From NCBI RefSeq assembly GCF_900101875.1, contig NZ_FNAI01000019.1, positions 62,001 to 126,000 on the forward strand: a stretch of DNA of 64,000 nt, read 5' to 3'. The notes under the pieces were generated by a model that had not been told where the DNA came from, searched no databases, and saw nothing but the letters and a program-made list of their open reading frames with translations. The DNA comes from Mucilaginibacter pineti (GTDB lineage: Bacteria; Bacteroidota; Bacteroidia; Sphingobacteriales; Sphingobacteriaceae). The stretch's first letter is position 1; the number at the start of each line of letters is the position of its first letter. The position numbers and the translations under genes were made by a program. Of the stretch, positions 33,072 to 42,010 are shown piece after piece.

Positions 33072-34316
33072 CTACGGATCTAAAGGCTCAACCGGGTTTA
33101 TTTGTAGCGAGGCTGCAAGCGGGTAAAACTCCTGCTCGGTAGGCGAAAGGCGTTTGCCAAGCGTATAGGGAACGTAGTGCAACTCCTGCAGGCAGCGGTC
33201 GGCCATGCCCGAGATGTAGGTGCTCTGGCTTTTATCTGTAGAGGTAATAAATGGTTTTGCAACCGGGATGCCGTACCTGAAAATAAGGCGTGCGCAATTG
33301 CGTAAATTGGTGGTAGTATGCCTGGCATGCGGATCCACCAGGATAACATCGGCAGGTACATGCAGCGAATCTATCATAAACCGCTTCATTTCATCGGCCT
33401 CGCAATAAGGCGTTTTATACGGATGCACCTTACCGCCCGATACCATAATAAATGGTGCCATGCCCTCCTTACATTTAGCGGCTGCTCCACGGCAGCGGGC
33501 AATACTGCCAGCGCTTATGGCCACGCCGGGTAGTTCGGGGCCTTCGCCGGGTACCAATATCAGCGTGTATTTGTATTTATTCCAATTGGTGTTTTTGATG
33601 CGTTTGTAAGCCTCTTTGTTTGCCTTGAGGGTCATGGGCTCGTCGTTGGCAGCATCATTGCGACCATTAATTTGCAGGCAGTGCAGCGCGTAATTCATGG
33701 CTGGTAAAAAAAACAGCTTACTGTTGTCTTTATCTGTGGTTAGGCCCACCGCGCCGTCATGGATTACCTTTATATATCCTGCATCCCGCACATTAAAGCT
33801 AATGGAATCTACCGCAGGATAGTTTGGTTTTCGTCCCCCGGCATAAACATCAATGGTGTAATTAACCGCGGTAGCATCTTGCTCAAAAGCCTTTGCTAAT
33901 AACATTGCCGGGGTTAGATTTTCATATTCGCCGTAAGCGCCCGAGGGTATCAGGTGCTTTTTTACCAGGGTACCCAGGGCGTTATCATCGGCATACAGGG
34001 CAGTCAACCTTTCGGCAGCGGCTTTAATTTCGTCGGGATTAAATTTAATAGCGTTGGTGTAGCAGGCGACATCATTACAGGTAGTCAGCGTGTTTTGTAT
34101 GGCGGCAAGTTTGGTTTTGGTAAGCTTAATAAGCACCGGGTCATGCGCTATCAGTACGCTTGCGGGTTTGTAATTTTGCAGCAGGGTAAGCAGGTAGTAA
34201 TTTTTAGCCTGTACAAAGTTTTTACCTATTGGCTGATAGCCCACCTGGGGCTGCGCACCAGCGCAAAGTCTGCAAAACACCACCAGTAGCGCTACAAAAT
34301 ATTTTCTGGCATCCAT
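33072..34316 (-). CDS. Secreted YdcF/DUF218-domain protein
   Basis: The protein of about 414 residues has a signal peptide (MDARKYFVALLVVFCRLCAGAQ), an N-terminal helical region of about 200 residues, then the DUF218/YdcF domain (YTLILVPGEGPELPG, APFIMVSGGKVHP, CEADEMKRFMID, VILVDPHARHTTTNL, AKPFITSTDKSQ). YdcF-type domains bind nucleotide-like ligands and have been linked to envelope polysaccharide metabolism. The secreted form with a large N-terminal region is common in this phylum and uncharacterised. An ATG five codons earlier (34331) is also possible. Monocistronic by spacing. Confidence 0.8.
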   Translation of the reverse strand: MDARKYFVALLVVFCRLCAGAQPQVGYQPIGKNFVQAKNYYLLTLLQNYKPASVLIAHDPVLIKLTKTKLAAIQNTLTTCNDVACYTNAIKFNPDEIKAAAERLTALYADDNALGTLVKKHLIPSGAYGEYENLTPAMLLAKAFEQDATAVNYTIDVYAGGRKPNYPAVDSISFNVRDAGYIKVIHDGAVGLTTDKDNSKLFFLPAMNYALHCLQINGRNDAANDEPMTLKANKEAYKRIKNTNWNKYKYTLILVPGEGPELPGVAISAGSIARCRGAAAKCKEGMAPFIMVSGGKVHPYKTPYCEADEMKRFMIDSLHVPADVILVDPHARHTTTNLRNCARLIFRYGIPVAKPFITSTDKSQSTYISGMADRCLQELHYVPYTLGKRLSPTEQEFYPLAASLQINPVEPLDP

Positions 34317-34434
34317 ATAACAAAGAAACATTTTTATAACGATAAGCGCGCTTTACAGGAATAAAAATCGCTGCCGGCGACCAAACCGACAGCGTAACCA
34401 GTTTATTATTTATATGAGAAGGTATTATTTAGGT

Positions 34435-35835
34435 TTAATTTTTAGCGGTGTATGTATCTTTCCAATAGGCCTCAATGTTTTCCAATGAACGGCCTTTGGT
34501 TTCGGGGATAAGCTTGTAGGTAAGCCAAAGGGCAGGAGAACAGCATAATGCAAACAGCCAGAATGTCCATGACGAGCCTAAGCCCTCCAGCATAATTGGT
34601 GTTAACTGCCCTACCAGGAAATTGCCTATCCATAACGAAAGTGTGGCCAGCGCCATGGCTTTGCCACGCATAGCGTTAGGGAAAATTTCGCCCACAACAA
34701 CCCAGCATACAGGGCCAAATGAAAATGCAAAACAGGCGATAAAAGCCAGGATGAATATCAGGATCCACGGGCCCGAAGTAATGTTGAGTGCAAATAATAC
34801 GCCTATGATGATAAGCGAAATTACCGCGCCGCCTATACCTACAAACAGCAGCGGCTTACGTCCCCATTTGTCGATTGTAAAAATGGCCACAAAGGTAAAT
34901 ACCACGTTTACCAGGCCTATGGTTACCTGCCCGCCAAGCGCGTTGTTAAGTGTAAAACCCGCCTGCTCCAAAATACGCGGACCATAATAAATAACCGCAT
35001 TTATACCACACACCTGCGACAGGAAGGGCAGCAACAGACCTATCCACAAAGCGCGGCGGTATATGGGGGTGAACAATTCTTTTATTGAACCTTCCTCGGT
35101 ATTCCCTTTTCCTTTTATGGCGTTAAAGGCTGCAACTTCTTTGTGGGCGGCATCGGCACCATCTATTTTAATGAGTATGGCGGTGGCTTTCTGTTCCTGT
35201 CCGCGCAAGAGCAGCCAGCGCGGCGACTCTGGAACAAGGAACAGGCTTACCAGGAATATGGCTGCCGGTAAAGCGCCAAGCCCAAGCATGGCCCGCCAAA
35301 CTTCGGCCGAAAATATTTTTGTGAGTTCGGCATTGCCAAAGGTGTTTGCGGTGTGACCGGCCAGCCACGCGTTTGAGAAATAGGCCAGCACAATGCCAAT
35401 GGTTAATGCCAGCTGGTATAATGATACCATCATTCCGCGAAAGCGCGAGGGCGAAAACTCGGAGATATACAAAGGCGAAACCATAGAGGCCACCCCTATG
35501 CCCAAACCGCCTATCAGCCTGAAAACAATAAGACCGGTAAACGATCCCGAAAGCATACAACCCAATGCCGACGCCAAAAATAATACAGCCGACAGGATGA
35601 GCACAATTTTACGGCCGTACTTATCGCTCAGTTTGCCAGAGCAGCTAACGCCGATGATGCAACCCAGCAGCGCGCAGCTTACAAACCAGCCCTCGCTTAC
35701 GGCGCTCAGGTTAAAATCGCTTTTTACGAGGCTCACCGTGCCCGATATTACGGCCGTATCAAACCCGAACAAAAATCCTCCGAGTGCGGCTACCAGGCAA
35801 ACCAGGTACAGGTAAGTGTTATTTTTCTTCTCCAC
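34435..35835 (-). CDS. MFS sugar porter (XylE/GLUT-type sugar:proton symporter)
   Basis: The 466-residue protein has twelve predicted helices and the sugar-porter signatures FLFGFDTAVISG, SDKYGRKIVLILSA, PESPRWLLLRGQ, KWGRKPLLFVG and PETKGRSLENIEAYW. It should import a hexose by proton symport in the inner membrane. Its start lies 27 nt after the stop of the mannose-6-phosphate isomerase-like gene, so the two form an operon under the divergent GntR/UTRA regulator. Mannose is the natural guess for the substrate, by context only. Confidence 0.92.
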   Translation of the reverse strand: MEKKNNTYLYLVCLVAALGGFLFGFDTAVISGTVSLVKSDFNLSAVSEGWFVSCALLGCIIGVSCSGKLSDKYGRKIVLILSAVLFLASALGCMLSGSFTGLIVFRLIGGLGIGVASMVSPLYISEFSPSRFRGMMVSLYQLALTIGIVLAYFSNAWLAGHTANTFGNAELTKIFSAEVWRAMLGLGALPAAIFLVSLFLVPESPRWLLLRGQEQKATAILIKIDGADAAHKEVAAFNAIKGKGNTEEGSIKELFTPIYRRALWIGLLLPFLSQVCGINAVIYYGPRILEQAGFTLNNALGGQVTIGLVNVVFTFVAIFTIDKWGRKPLLFVGIGGAVISLIIIGVLFALNITSGPWILIFILAFIACFAFSFGPVCWVVVGEIFPNAMRGKAMALATLSLWIGNFLVGQLTPIMLEGLGSSWTFWLFALCCSPALWLTYKLIPETKGRSLENIEAYWKDTYTAKN

Positions 35836-35862
35836 AATTATATTATTTAGGTTGGTTTTGGT

Positions 35863-37683
35863 TTATTTTAAAAAGGCTTTAACAACCTTAGCGCGGCTAT
35901 TGCCCAAATTGGTTAGGGTGTATGACGTAGCTGCTGCGGGTATCACAAAGGTTTCGGCGTAGGCAAAAACCTGCTCGGTACCGTTGTTGGTTTTAACCCG
36001 CACCGCCGATCCTTCAACCAGCATCATTACATGGCAAACATTGTTGGTATCAATGGTAATTTCGGTATCAAATTCAATGCGGTGCACATCATAAAAATGC
36101 TCGCGGTGAGTTGGTACGTGTACCAGCTGCCAGTCGGCACCCTGCTCAATAACCGTTTGTTTAGAGATCAGTTCTTCCTGCACCTTATCGCCCTTACGGG
36201 TAAAATCGAGGTTGTTGAAAGCGTGATCTATGTTGATGGGGCGCGGGTTACCGTCAAGGTCAAGCCGTACCCAATCATACATTTTAAAGGTAAAGATGTA
36301 CGGTGTGGCGCTTATTTCCAGTACCAGGTTATCGGTCCCGGCGCTGTGTACGGTACCGTTTGGTATCAGGAACAGATCGTGCTTTTTGGCGGTGTGCGCC
36401 TGTACGTATTCGCGTATTTCTATCTCCTTGTTTTCGGCCTGGCTTTCTTCCAGCGCAGCCCTGAAGGTATCGGGATTAATATTATCCTGGAAACCGAGGT
36501 AAACTTCGGCCTTATCGGTACAATCTAAAATATAATAGGTTTCGTCTTGGGTGATCTTCTCGCCAAAAACCTCCTGTATGTATTTTAATTTTGGATGGCA
36601 TTGGATAGACAGGTTACCGCCATCATAAGTATCCAGAAAATCAAACCTGATGGGGAACTCATCGCCATAAACCGGTGCGTGTTTACCCAGCACCTGTGTC
36701 TGGTTGTGGAACATCAAAAAATCGAAAGAAACTTCCAGCAGGTTGCTGTCGCTTTCAAATACCAGCCCATTTTCAGGTACTATCAACTCAAACGACCATG
36801 CGTAGTTCACTACGTCTTTATTAATATTCCGGATATTTTCGCGAATCCAGTGGCCACCCCATGCCCCCGGCTCAAACCAGGGCCGCACCCGTATTACCGA
36901 TTCACTTAATTTATTAAGCCCGGCTGCAAAATCGGCCTTAAGCATCCAGTTGATATCATCGAGCCATTGTGCATCGGCAATAACGGCAATTTTATTAAGC
37001 AGTTGCTTTTTATAAGCGTTGAGCAAAACCCAATCCACAAAGTAAAAGCGCTTGTACATGTAAAAAGGTTCGTTAACTGCATCGGCACCCAGATTGGTAA
37101 CCGAACCTGCCCTCATCCTGAATTGCAGCTCATTCTTTGGCAGATCGATGTAGATAACCGGTACATTCCAGCCGCTTAACGCCGCGCCGGTGCCTATTAT
37201 AATATTTATGTCAAAAGCAGTATCGGGCTTTAGTGCCGATAGCTTATCTGTCTGGTACAGATCGGCAAGGGTAAGGGTGCATTTTGTGCCCCATACCGAA
37301 TCGGCCGCGCCCATGAAGGGTTGTACCAATGCATCAACAGTATGCACCGGTTTTAAAAATGCCTGTGTTTCTATCCAGTTCACGCTCAAGCCTTCGGCAG
37401 TAAAATAGCGGCATAAGGCATTTTTAATGCGACTGTAAAACACGCCTTCAAACCCGTCAATCACCACCGTTTTTTGCCCGGCAATGTATTGCGCCAGCGA
37501 GCCGTAACCGTTAAAAATTTTACCGCCGCCTAATGCGCAAACAGGGTAAATATTGTATTGTTGCTGCCCGGTTGCGGTACCGCTTAGCTTTGCGGGCATC
37601 AAAAACTGTGAAGTTTTCCTGAACGGGACCCCGGCAGTTACGTTTGGAACTATTGCATTTGTTATTGTTTGGTCAGTACTCAT
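35863..37683 (-). CDS. Class I mannose-6-phosphate isomerase with N-terminal kinase-like domain
   Basis: The 606-residue protein has a two-part layout. From about residue 265 it is a type I phosphomannose isomerase: RPWFEPGAWGG, then Zn-ligand motifs SIQCHPKLKY, DETYYILDC and IPNGTVHSAG, and a C-terminal jelly roll. The first 250 residues are extra: KTVVIDGFEGVFYSRIKNAL looks like a nucleoside-kinase Walker A strand-loop-helix, but the loop lacks the GK(S/T), so it is degenerate. INIIIGTGAALSGWNVPVIYIDLP resembles a later strand-loop of that fold. It heads the operon with the sugar porter. The isomerase role is confident; the N-terminal role is unknown. Confidence 0.85.
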   Translation of the reverse strand: MSTDQTITNAIVPNVTAGVPFRKTSQFLMPAKLSGTATGQQQYNIYPVCALGGGKIFNGYGSLAQYIAGQKTVVIDGFEGVFYSRIKNALCRYFTAEGLSVNWIETQAFLKPVHTVDALVQPFMGAADSVWGTKCTLTLADLYQTDKLSALKPDTAFDINIIIGTGAALSGWNVPVIYIDLPKNELQFRMRAGSVTNLGADAVNEPFYMYKRFYFVDWVLLNAYKKQLLNKIAVIADAQWLDDINWMLKADFAAGLNKLSESVIRVRPWFEPGAWGGHWIRENIRNINKDVVNYAWSFELIVPENGLVFESDSNLLEVSFDFLMFHNQTQVLGKHAPVYGDEFPIRFDFLDTYDGGNLSIQCHPKLKYIQEVFGEKITQDETYYILDCTDKAEVYLGFQDNINPDTFRAALEESQAENKEIEIREYVQAHTAKKHDLFLIPNGTVHSAGTDNLVLEISATPYIFTFKMYDWVRLDLDGNPRPINIDHAFNNLDFTRKGDKVQEELISKQTVIEQGADWQLVHVPTHREHFYDVHRIEFDTEITIDTNNVCHVMMLVEGSAVRVKTNNGTEQVFAYAETFVIPAAATSYTLTNLGNSRAKVVKAFLK

Positions 37684-37695
37684 TTAATTGTAATA

Positions 37696-37707
37696 ATGTA
37701 TGAACAT
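37696..37707. promoter_or_regulatory. Candidate GntR/UTRA operator ATGT-N4-ACAT (isomerase side)
   Basis: ATGT and ACAT flank ATGA, 13 nt upstream of the isomerase start codon. The form is shared with 37785-37798. Confidence 0.45.
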
Positions 37708-37784
37708 ATCTTAAAATCAACAAAATCCCATACGAAGATTTTAATTTATAATGATAGATTCACGTATTAGCGGCTTAATGTTAT

Positions 37785-37798
37785 TATGTACAAACATA
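37785..37798. promoter_or_regulatory. Candidate GntR/UTRA operator TATGT-N4-ACATA
   Basis: TATGT and ACATA flank ACAA. Two further TGTA-centred sites, TGTATACA (38094-38101) and ATATGTACACATGT (38167-38180), lie nearer the regulator. HutC-type GntR proteins favour GT...AC sites of this kind. The 37684-38217 gap holds these sites and no gene. Confidence 0.45.
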
Positions 37799-38093
37799 TA
37801 AATAATTTTATAATCCAAATAATTTATTTTTACTTGTTAAATTTAAACATCAAAGCCTTATTAACTATTTTAAAAGCACTTTACACAACGTAAATGGCTA
37901 TTACCAATAGATGCTTAATTTGACCAAAGTCCTATTATTCACCGCAATTTAACCGTTAACTAAAGCCAAACGGCAAAGGCGGGCAAAAATATTTCAAATG
38001 GCCGTAGCAAGGGCTTATTTTGCGTCTTGCGTTTGCAGATCAGCTATGCAAATGAATTAATCATAGCTGAAGATGTAAAATATTGTTGCTTTA

Positions 38094-38101
38094 TGTATAC
38101 A
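38094..38101. promoter_or_regulatory. TGTATACA palindrome near the GntR/UTRA gene
   Basis: The self-complementary 8-mer lies inside TTATGTATACAAA, 117 nt before the regulator start. A related TATGTACACA lies at 38168-38177. Both are candidate autoregulatory sites. Confidence 0.4.
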
Positions 38102-38217
38102 AATGGCTTCAATCAAAGTTCGCAAACGGTTGTTATTAAAGCATTTCCCGTGCGTATTACGCGGCAATATGTACACATGTGCATAAAAATAGTTATCATT
38201 GTAATTTACTCAGACAA

Positions 38218-38946
38218 ATGAAATACGCTATAGACCATAAAAGCCCTATACCTTTACACGTACAGGCCGAAGCACTTTTAAGGAAGTTAATAGCTGAGGA
38301 TGAATACCAGGAAGGTAAGCTTTTGCCAAACGAGGTTGATATGGCTAAAAAGCTGGCTATTTCGCGTACTACATTAAGGCAGGCCATCAACAAACTGGTT
38401 TTTGAGGGTTTATTGGTACGTAAAAAACGCTTTGGTACCAAAGTTGCCCAGGCATCGGTAAGTTCAAAATCAAATAACTGGCTTAGTTTTTCGCAGGAAA
38501 TGAACCTGAGGGGCATACCCATTAAAAATTTCGAACTGCATGTTACCTGGGTATTTCCAGACCAGGCGCTGGCTAACTTTTTTGAAATTAAAACCGATCG
38601 CAAGATCCTGAAAATGGAACGTGTGAGGGGCCGCATTGAAGACCCGTTTGTATACTTTGCATCATACTTTCATCCGCGCGTTGGGCTTACCGGCGATGAA
38701 GATTTTAAAAGACCGCTGTATGAACTGCTGGAGCAGGAACATTCTGTTATTGCCACCCTCTCCAAAGAAGAAATAAGCGCAAAAGCGGCCGATCATTTTA
38801 TTGCAGATAAATTACGCATAACCGTTGGCAGCCCGGTACTGCTCAGGAAACGTTTTGTTTATGACCAGGGCGAACGCCCCATTGAATACAACGTTGGCTA
38901 CTACAAAGCCGATAGTTTTATTTACACGGTAGAGAGTACACGGTAG
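38218..38946 (+). CDS. GntR-family regulator with UTRA domain (HutC subfamily)
   Basis: The 242-residue protein starts MKYAIDHKSPIPLHVQAEAL, the usual HutC-subfamily opening. A winged helix (KLLPNEVDMAKKLAISRTTLRQAI, cited in part: DMAKKLAISRTTLRQAINKL) precedes a UTRA domain (KMERVRGRIEDPFVYFASYFHP, LRKRFVYDQGERPIEYNVGYY). UTRA domains bind sugar phosphates or amino sugars. It is divergent from the mannose-6-phosphate isomerase/porter operon, so a phosphorylated hexose is a likely inducer. The frame opens 13 codons earlier (38179), but the ATG at 38218 gives the family-typical N-terminus. Confidence 0.9.
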   Translation: MKYAIDHKSPIPLHVQAEALLRKLIAEDEYQEGKLLPNEVDMAKKLAISRTTLRQAINKLVFEGLLVRKKRFGTKVAQASVSSKSNNWLSFSQEMNLRGIPIKNFELHVTWVFPDQALANFFEIKTDRKILKMERVRGRIEDPFVYFASYFHPRVGLTGDEDFKRPLYELLEQEHSVIATLSKEEISAKAADHFIADKLRITVGSPVLLRKRFVYDQGERPIEYNVGYYKADSFIYTVESTR

Positions 38947-38986
38947 TATTAAGAGCCACAAATATGTGGCTCTACAAAAACCGATT

Positions 38987-39331
38987 TTAGGTACGCGGGC
39001 GTTTAGGATTAAAAGCTACCAGGTAATTCAAATCTTCTACCGGCGCAAAGCGGTCATTATTAGGCCTTGGCTCCTCTTTTTGGAACGATTGGTTAAGCCT
39101 CGATTTAATGGTATGAAAAACCTGCAGTAAAATTTCGGGACCAACTTTGGCAGATATAGTTGGATAATAATCCTTCTGGATCTTTATTCTTTCGGTATTG
39201 GTTGCCATGCTTAGTTCCCAGCCATCTTCGCCTTTAAAACCATGTTCTTTTGCAGCGTTCTGCATATCATACATGTACATACGGGTTTCGGTTTCAACAG
39301 CTTCCTTGTCGGCTTGTTTATCGGCTATCAT
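38987..39331 (-). CDS. Small cytosolic protein of unknown function
   Basis: The 114-residue charged protein (MIADKQADKEAVETETRMYM ...) has no signal peptide or membrane segment. A central part, ERIKIQKDYYPTISAKVGPEILLQVFHTI, cited as KDYYPTISAKVGPEILLQVF, looks like a folded core. The C-terminal tail is Pro/Arg-rich (FNPKRPRT). I do not recognise a family. It is convergent with the GntR/UTRA gene, 40 nt apart. Confidence 0.65.
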   Translation of the reverse strand: MIADKQADKEAVETETRMYMYDMQNAAKEHGFKGEDGWELSMATNTERIKIQKDYYPTISAKVGPEILLQVFHTIKSRLNQSFQKEEPRPNNDRFAPVEDLNYLVAFNPKRPRT

Positions 39332-39514
39332 ATTTTTAATTATTGAGTGACATTATTATCAGCTTAAAGCTTAATTATCACCGTAATAAAAATGGCAATG
39401 CCTAAGAGATATGCAGTTGTTGGGGGAGGAATTTCTTAAAGTTACACATAGTTTCCCGCATATTGGCCATTTTTAAATATTAATTAAATTGAAGCGAGCA
39501 TTTCATAACAAAAA

Positions 39515-39537
39515 AGAGGCGCATAAACTGCGCCTCT
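39515..39537 (-). terminator. Intrinsic terminator of the ECF-controlled PUL operon
   Basis: AGAGGCGCA and TGCGCCTCT form a 9-bp stem around TAAAC. On the minus strand a T run follows. It is 52 nt past the stop of the last GH18-like gene. Confidence 0.8.
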
Positions 39538-39589
39538 CCATAAACCAAACAATATAAAATCAATAATTAATCTATTCCTATCTGCACAT

Positions 39590-40936
39590 CTATTTAAGCG
39601 CGTTATATAAAGTTGCCAGTAACGAGTTGGCGCCCGTGGCGTCATAATCTGCCGCCCAAAGGTATGCGCCTTTAAAGCCGTTGTTTTTGATGTATGCAGC
39701 CTTTTGGGTTACCAGCGGGATGCCGTTAAAATAAACGCCTTTGGCTATATCGGCTTTCTCTTTTCCTGCGGCGGTTGGGTCGGCAGCTATAATATCTTTA
39801 TAGGTCATGTAATCGTATGATCCCCAGCTGGCATTGTTTCCGGCATCGTTAAGGGCGTTATATCGCAAACCAAAGGCCGGGATACCAACCACCAGTTTGC
39901 TGGCGGGCAGGTGAAAGTTAGTCCATATTTGTGTACCCGATACCATGAAATCAAAACTTGACGACTGCCCTACAGGTGCATCCGGACCAATGTGCCCGTT
40001 ATCTTCATAAGCATGGATATTTACCCATGTTGCTGCCGAAAGATCGGGATATTCCCAATGCTGATAGTTTACAGTAGCCGTTACCGTTACTATGGCGGTG
40101 GCCGGCAAAGCGGCCTTAAGCGCTGTTAAAAACGGACCGATAGCATGAATATTAAGCGGCGCATTGCCAGAGTTGATATCCGTCATGTTGATATCAACAC
40201 CATCCATTCTCTCTTTTGCCACGTAAGCTTTTACCGATTGTACCAGCGAAGCCATTGCCGCAGGATCACGGATGGCGCTGCCAAAGTCATTACTTTCGTA
40301 AATAGCCCAACCGTCGATACCGGAAAGGTGACCGCTGATACCCAGGATGATCGGGATACCGGCAATGTGCGCACGGGCCACCAGTTCATCGGCATGCTGG
40401 GCAATGTTGCCTTTGGTAATATCCAGGCTTCCATCTGCCGATACTTTGCCCAACTGGTAGTCAAGATGCGTCATATTGGGGTTTTTCCAGTTGATATCGG
40501 CCGCGGTACCGTCTTCGGTAAGGTTTGCCAGCACTACCTGGGCATAAGGTTTAAAGGTGTAGTTTGTAGGGTTAACCAGTACCTTGGTTTGCCTTGATGT
40601 GGTATCGCCATTGTAAACCACGTTAAGTTTAATGGTGTACTCGCCGCCTGCATCGGGCTTAAATTGATAGGCCGTATCTGTCGACATTTGTTTACCGTCT
40701 ACCAGCCAGCTGATCTGCACCTTGCTGGCCGGTGAAAAAGCCAGGCCGGTAAACTTAGCCGTTTCGCCCTCGTTAATAATGCGCGAACCGGCAAAAATAC
40801 GCAGCTTATCAAATATCCGCGGCGAATAGGGGTTGGCGGCTTCCTGCTGCGCAACTTCATCTTTTTTACAGCCCGAGAGTACCATAAACATGACCAGCAC
40901 CAACGCCGGAACCAATGTGTATATAATCTTTTTCAT
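39590..40936 (-). CDS. GH18-fold lipoprotein with lost catalytic motif, probable glycan-binding protein
   Basis: The 448-residue lipoprotein (lipobox VLSGC) has a PKD/Ig-like domain at about 45-122 (INEGETAKFTGLAF, YQFKPDAGGEYTIKLNV) and a GH18-like barrel from about 130 to the end. The GH18 signature DGxDxDxE reads DGVDINMT here: Asp245 and Asp248 are kept, but the third Asp is Asn250 and the catalytic Glu is Thr252. It therefore should not hydrolyse by the substrate-assisted mechanism and more likely binds an N-acetylated glycan at the cell surface. It follows the intact GH18 gene by 34 nt as the last gene of the SusC/SusD operon, the place where surface glycan-binding proteins are commonly encoded. 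Confidence 0.88.
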   Translation of the reverse strand: MKKIIYTLVPALVLVMFMVLSGCKKDEVAQQEAANPYSPRIFDKLRIFAGSRIINEGETAKFTGLAFSPASKVQISWLVDGKQMSTDTAYQFKPDAGGEYTIKLNVVYNGDTTSRQTKVLVNPTNYTFKPYAQVVLANLTEDGTAADINWKNPNMTHLDYQLGKVSADGSLDITKGNIAQHADELVARAHIAGIPIILGISGHLSGIDGWAIYESNDFGSAIRDPAAMASLVQSVKAYVAKERMDGVDINMTDINSGNAPLNIHAIGPFLTALKAALPATAIVTVTATVNYQHWEYPDLSAATWVNIHAYEDNGHIGPDAPVGQSSSFDFMVSGTQIWTNFHLPASKLVVGIPAFGLRYNALNDAGNNASWGSYDYMTYKDIIAADPTAAGKEKADIAKGVYFNGIPLVTQKAAYIKNNGFKGAYLWAADYDATGANSLLATLYNALK

Positions 40937-40970
40937 ATTTTAATATGTTTTAACTATTCAGTTTAATTAA

Positions 40971-41990
40971 TCATTTAGTGTTTGCTTTTATCACGCTGTT
41001 AATGGCGCCAAGCAATGAATTTGCACCTGTTGCATCCTGCCTTAGCTGCCATATCATAATACCGCCGGCTTTATTGAGCGCCAGTTGGGTTTTACTTTTT
41101 ATGGTAGGGATGCCGTTATAATACATAATACCGCCACCGCTCACCGTTACCTGGTCGTCATTTTCTGAACCGGGATAGGCCAGCAAAATTTCGGCAAAGG
41201 ACAGGCTTTCGGGCGCGTTTGTACCAAAACCATAACCATAAAACGGCACACCCACGCTCAGTTTTTCTTTAGCTATACCGCGCGTGCCGCTCCAGTAGGC
41301 TATATCATCAACTGCCATGCTGTACGGCGAGTGCTGCCCCGGTTTGGCCTGGTTCCAGGGGCCCGTTTTATCATACGACATTACGTTGATAAAATCAAGC
41401 TGGGCCAGTGCCTTATCCGGATAGCTATCGGCATATACCGTTGCAATGGCGGCCGTGGTCAGTTTCTTTTTGGCCTTTAGCGCGGCAGCCAGGTTGGTAA
41501 CAAATGATTGGTAATTATTATCAACAAAGCTTTGTTCCAGGTCAACATCAATACCATCCAGCGAATTATCATCGGTAAGTTTTAACAGACTGGCAATAAA
41601 CTTTGCCTGGTTGCCGGGTGCTATCAGCGTACTTATGTACGCGGGCGGTGTGCCACCTGCTATAGATACTAATATTTGTACACCCTTTGCATGGGCCATT
41701 ACAGCCACCTTGCGCAGGTTATCATCGGCAGCAAAATTACCGTCCTTATCCGGGTTAATAAAGGCCACGTTAAGGTGAGTTATCATACTCATATTAATAG
41801 CGCTGGCCTCATCAACCAGGTTACCTTCATAGCGCAGATAGCCCACCACCCTGAATTTAGCAGGAGTGGTAGTGTTTGTACTGTTGTTGGTATTTTCCTG
41901 CGCTTTTACACCACTTTTTTTACAGCCGGCAATAGCCATCAGTACAAAAAAGGTTAATGTTAGCAGCGCCTTGTTTTTAAATATGCTCAT
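40971..41990 (-). CDS. GH18 lipoprotein (chitinase or endo-beta-N-acetylglucosaminidase type)
   Basis: The 339-residue lipoprotein (lipobox MAIAGC, then KK) is a single GH18 barrel (FRVVGYLRYEGN, THLNVAFINPD, ILVSIAGG). The full motif DGIDVDLE has Asp145, Asp148, Asp150 and catalytic Glu152, and later NVMSYDKTGPW and VGVPFYGYGF complete the site. It should cleave chitin-like beta-1,4-GlcNAc chains or the chitobiose core of N-glycans at the cell surface. The short single-domain form within a SusC/SusD operon is closer to endo-beta-N-acetylglucosaminidases of Bacteroides N-glycan loci than to modular chitinases, but sequence alone does not settle this. It starts 20 nt after the SusD stop. Confidence 0.9.
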   Translation of the reverse strand: MSIFKNKALLTLTFFVLMAIAGCKKSGVKAQENTNNSTNTTTPAKFRVVGYLRYEGNLVDEASAINMSMITHLNVAFINPDKDGNFAADDNLRKVAVMAHAKGVQILVSIAGGTPPAYISTLIAPGNQAKFIASLLKLTDDNSLDGIDVDLEQSFVDNNYQSFVTNLAAALKAKKKLTTAAIATVYADSYPDKALAQLDFINVMSYDKTGPWNQAKPGQHSPYSMAVDDIAYWSGTRGIAKEKLSVGVPFYGYGFGTNAPESLSFAEILLAYPGSENDDQVTVSGGGIMYYNGIPTIKSKTQLALNKAGGIMIWQLRQDATGANSLLGAINSVIKANTK

Positions 41991-42010
41991 CTGTTGTTAT
42001 ATAGTTGTTG

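Noticed and set aside
38027..38221. Open frame of 64 codons upstream of the GntR/UTRA gene
   Set aside because: It overlaps the candidate operator sites and the regulator start, and has no recognisable features.
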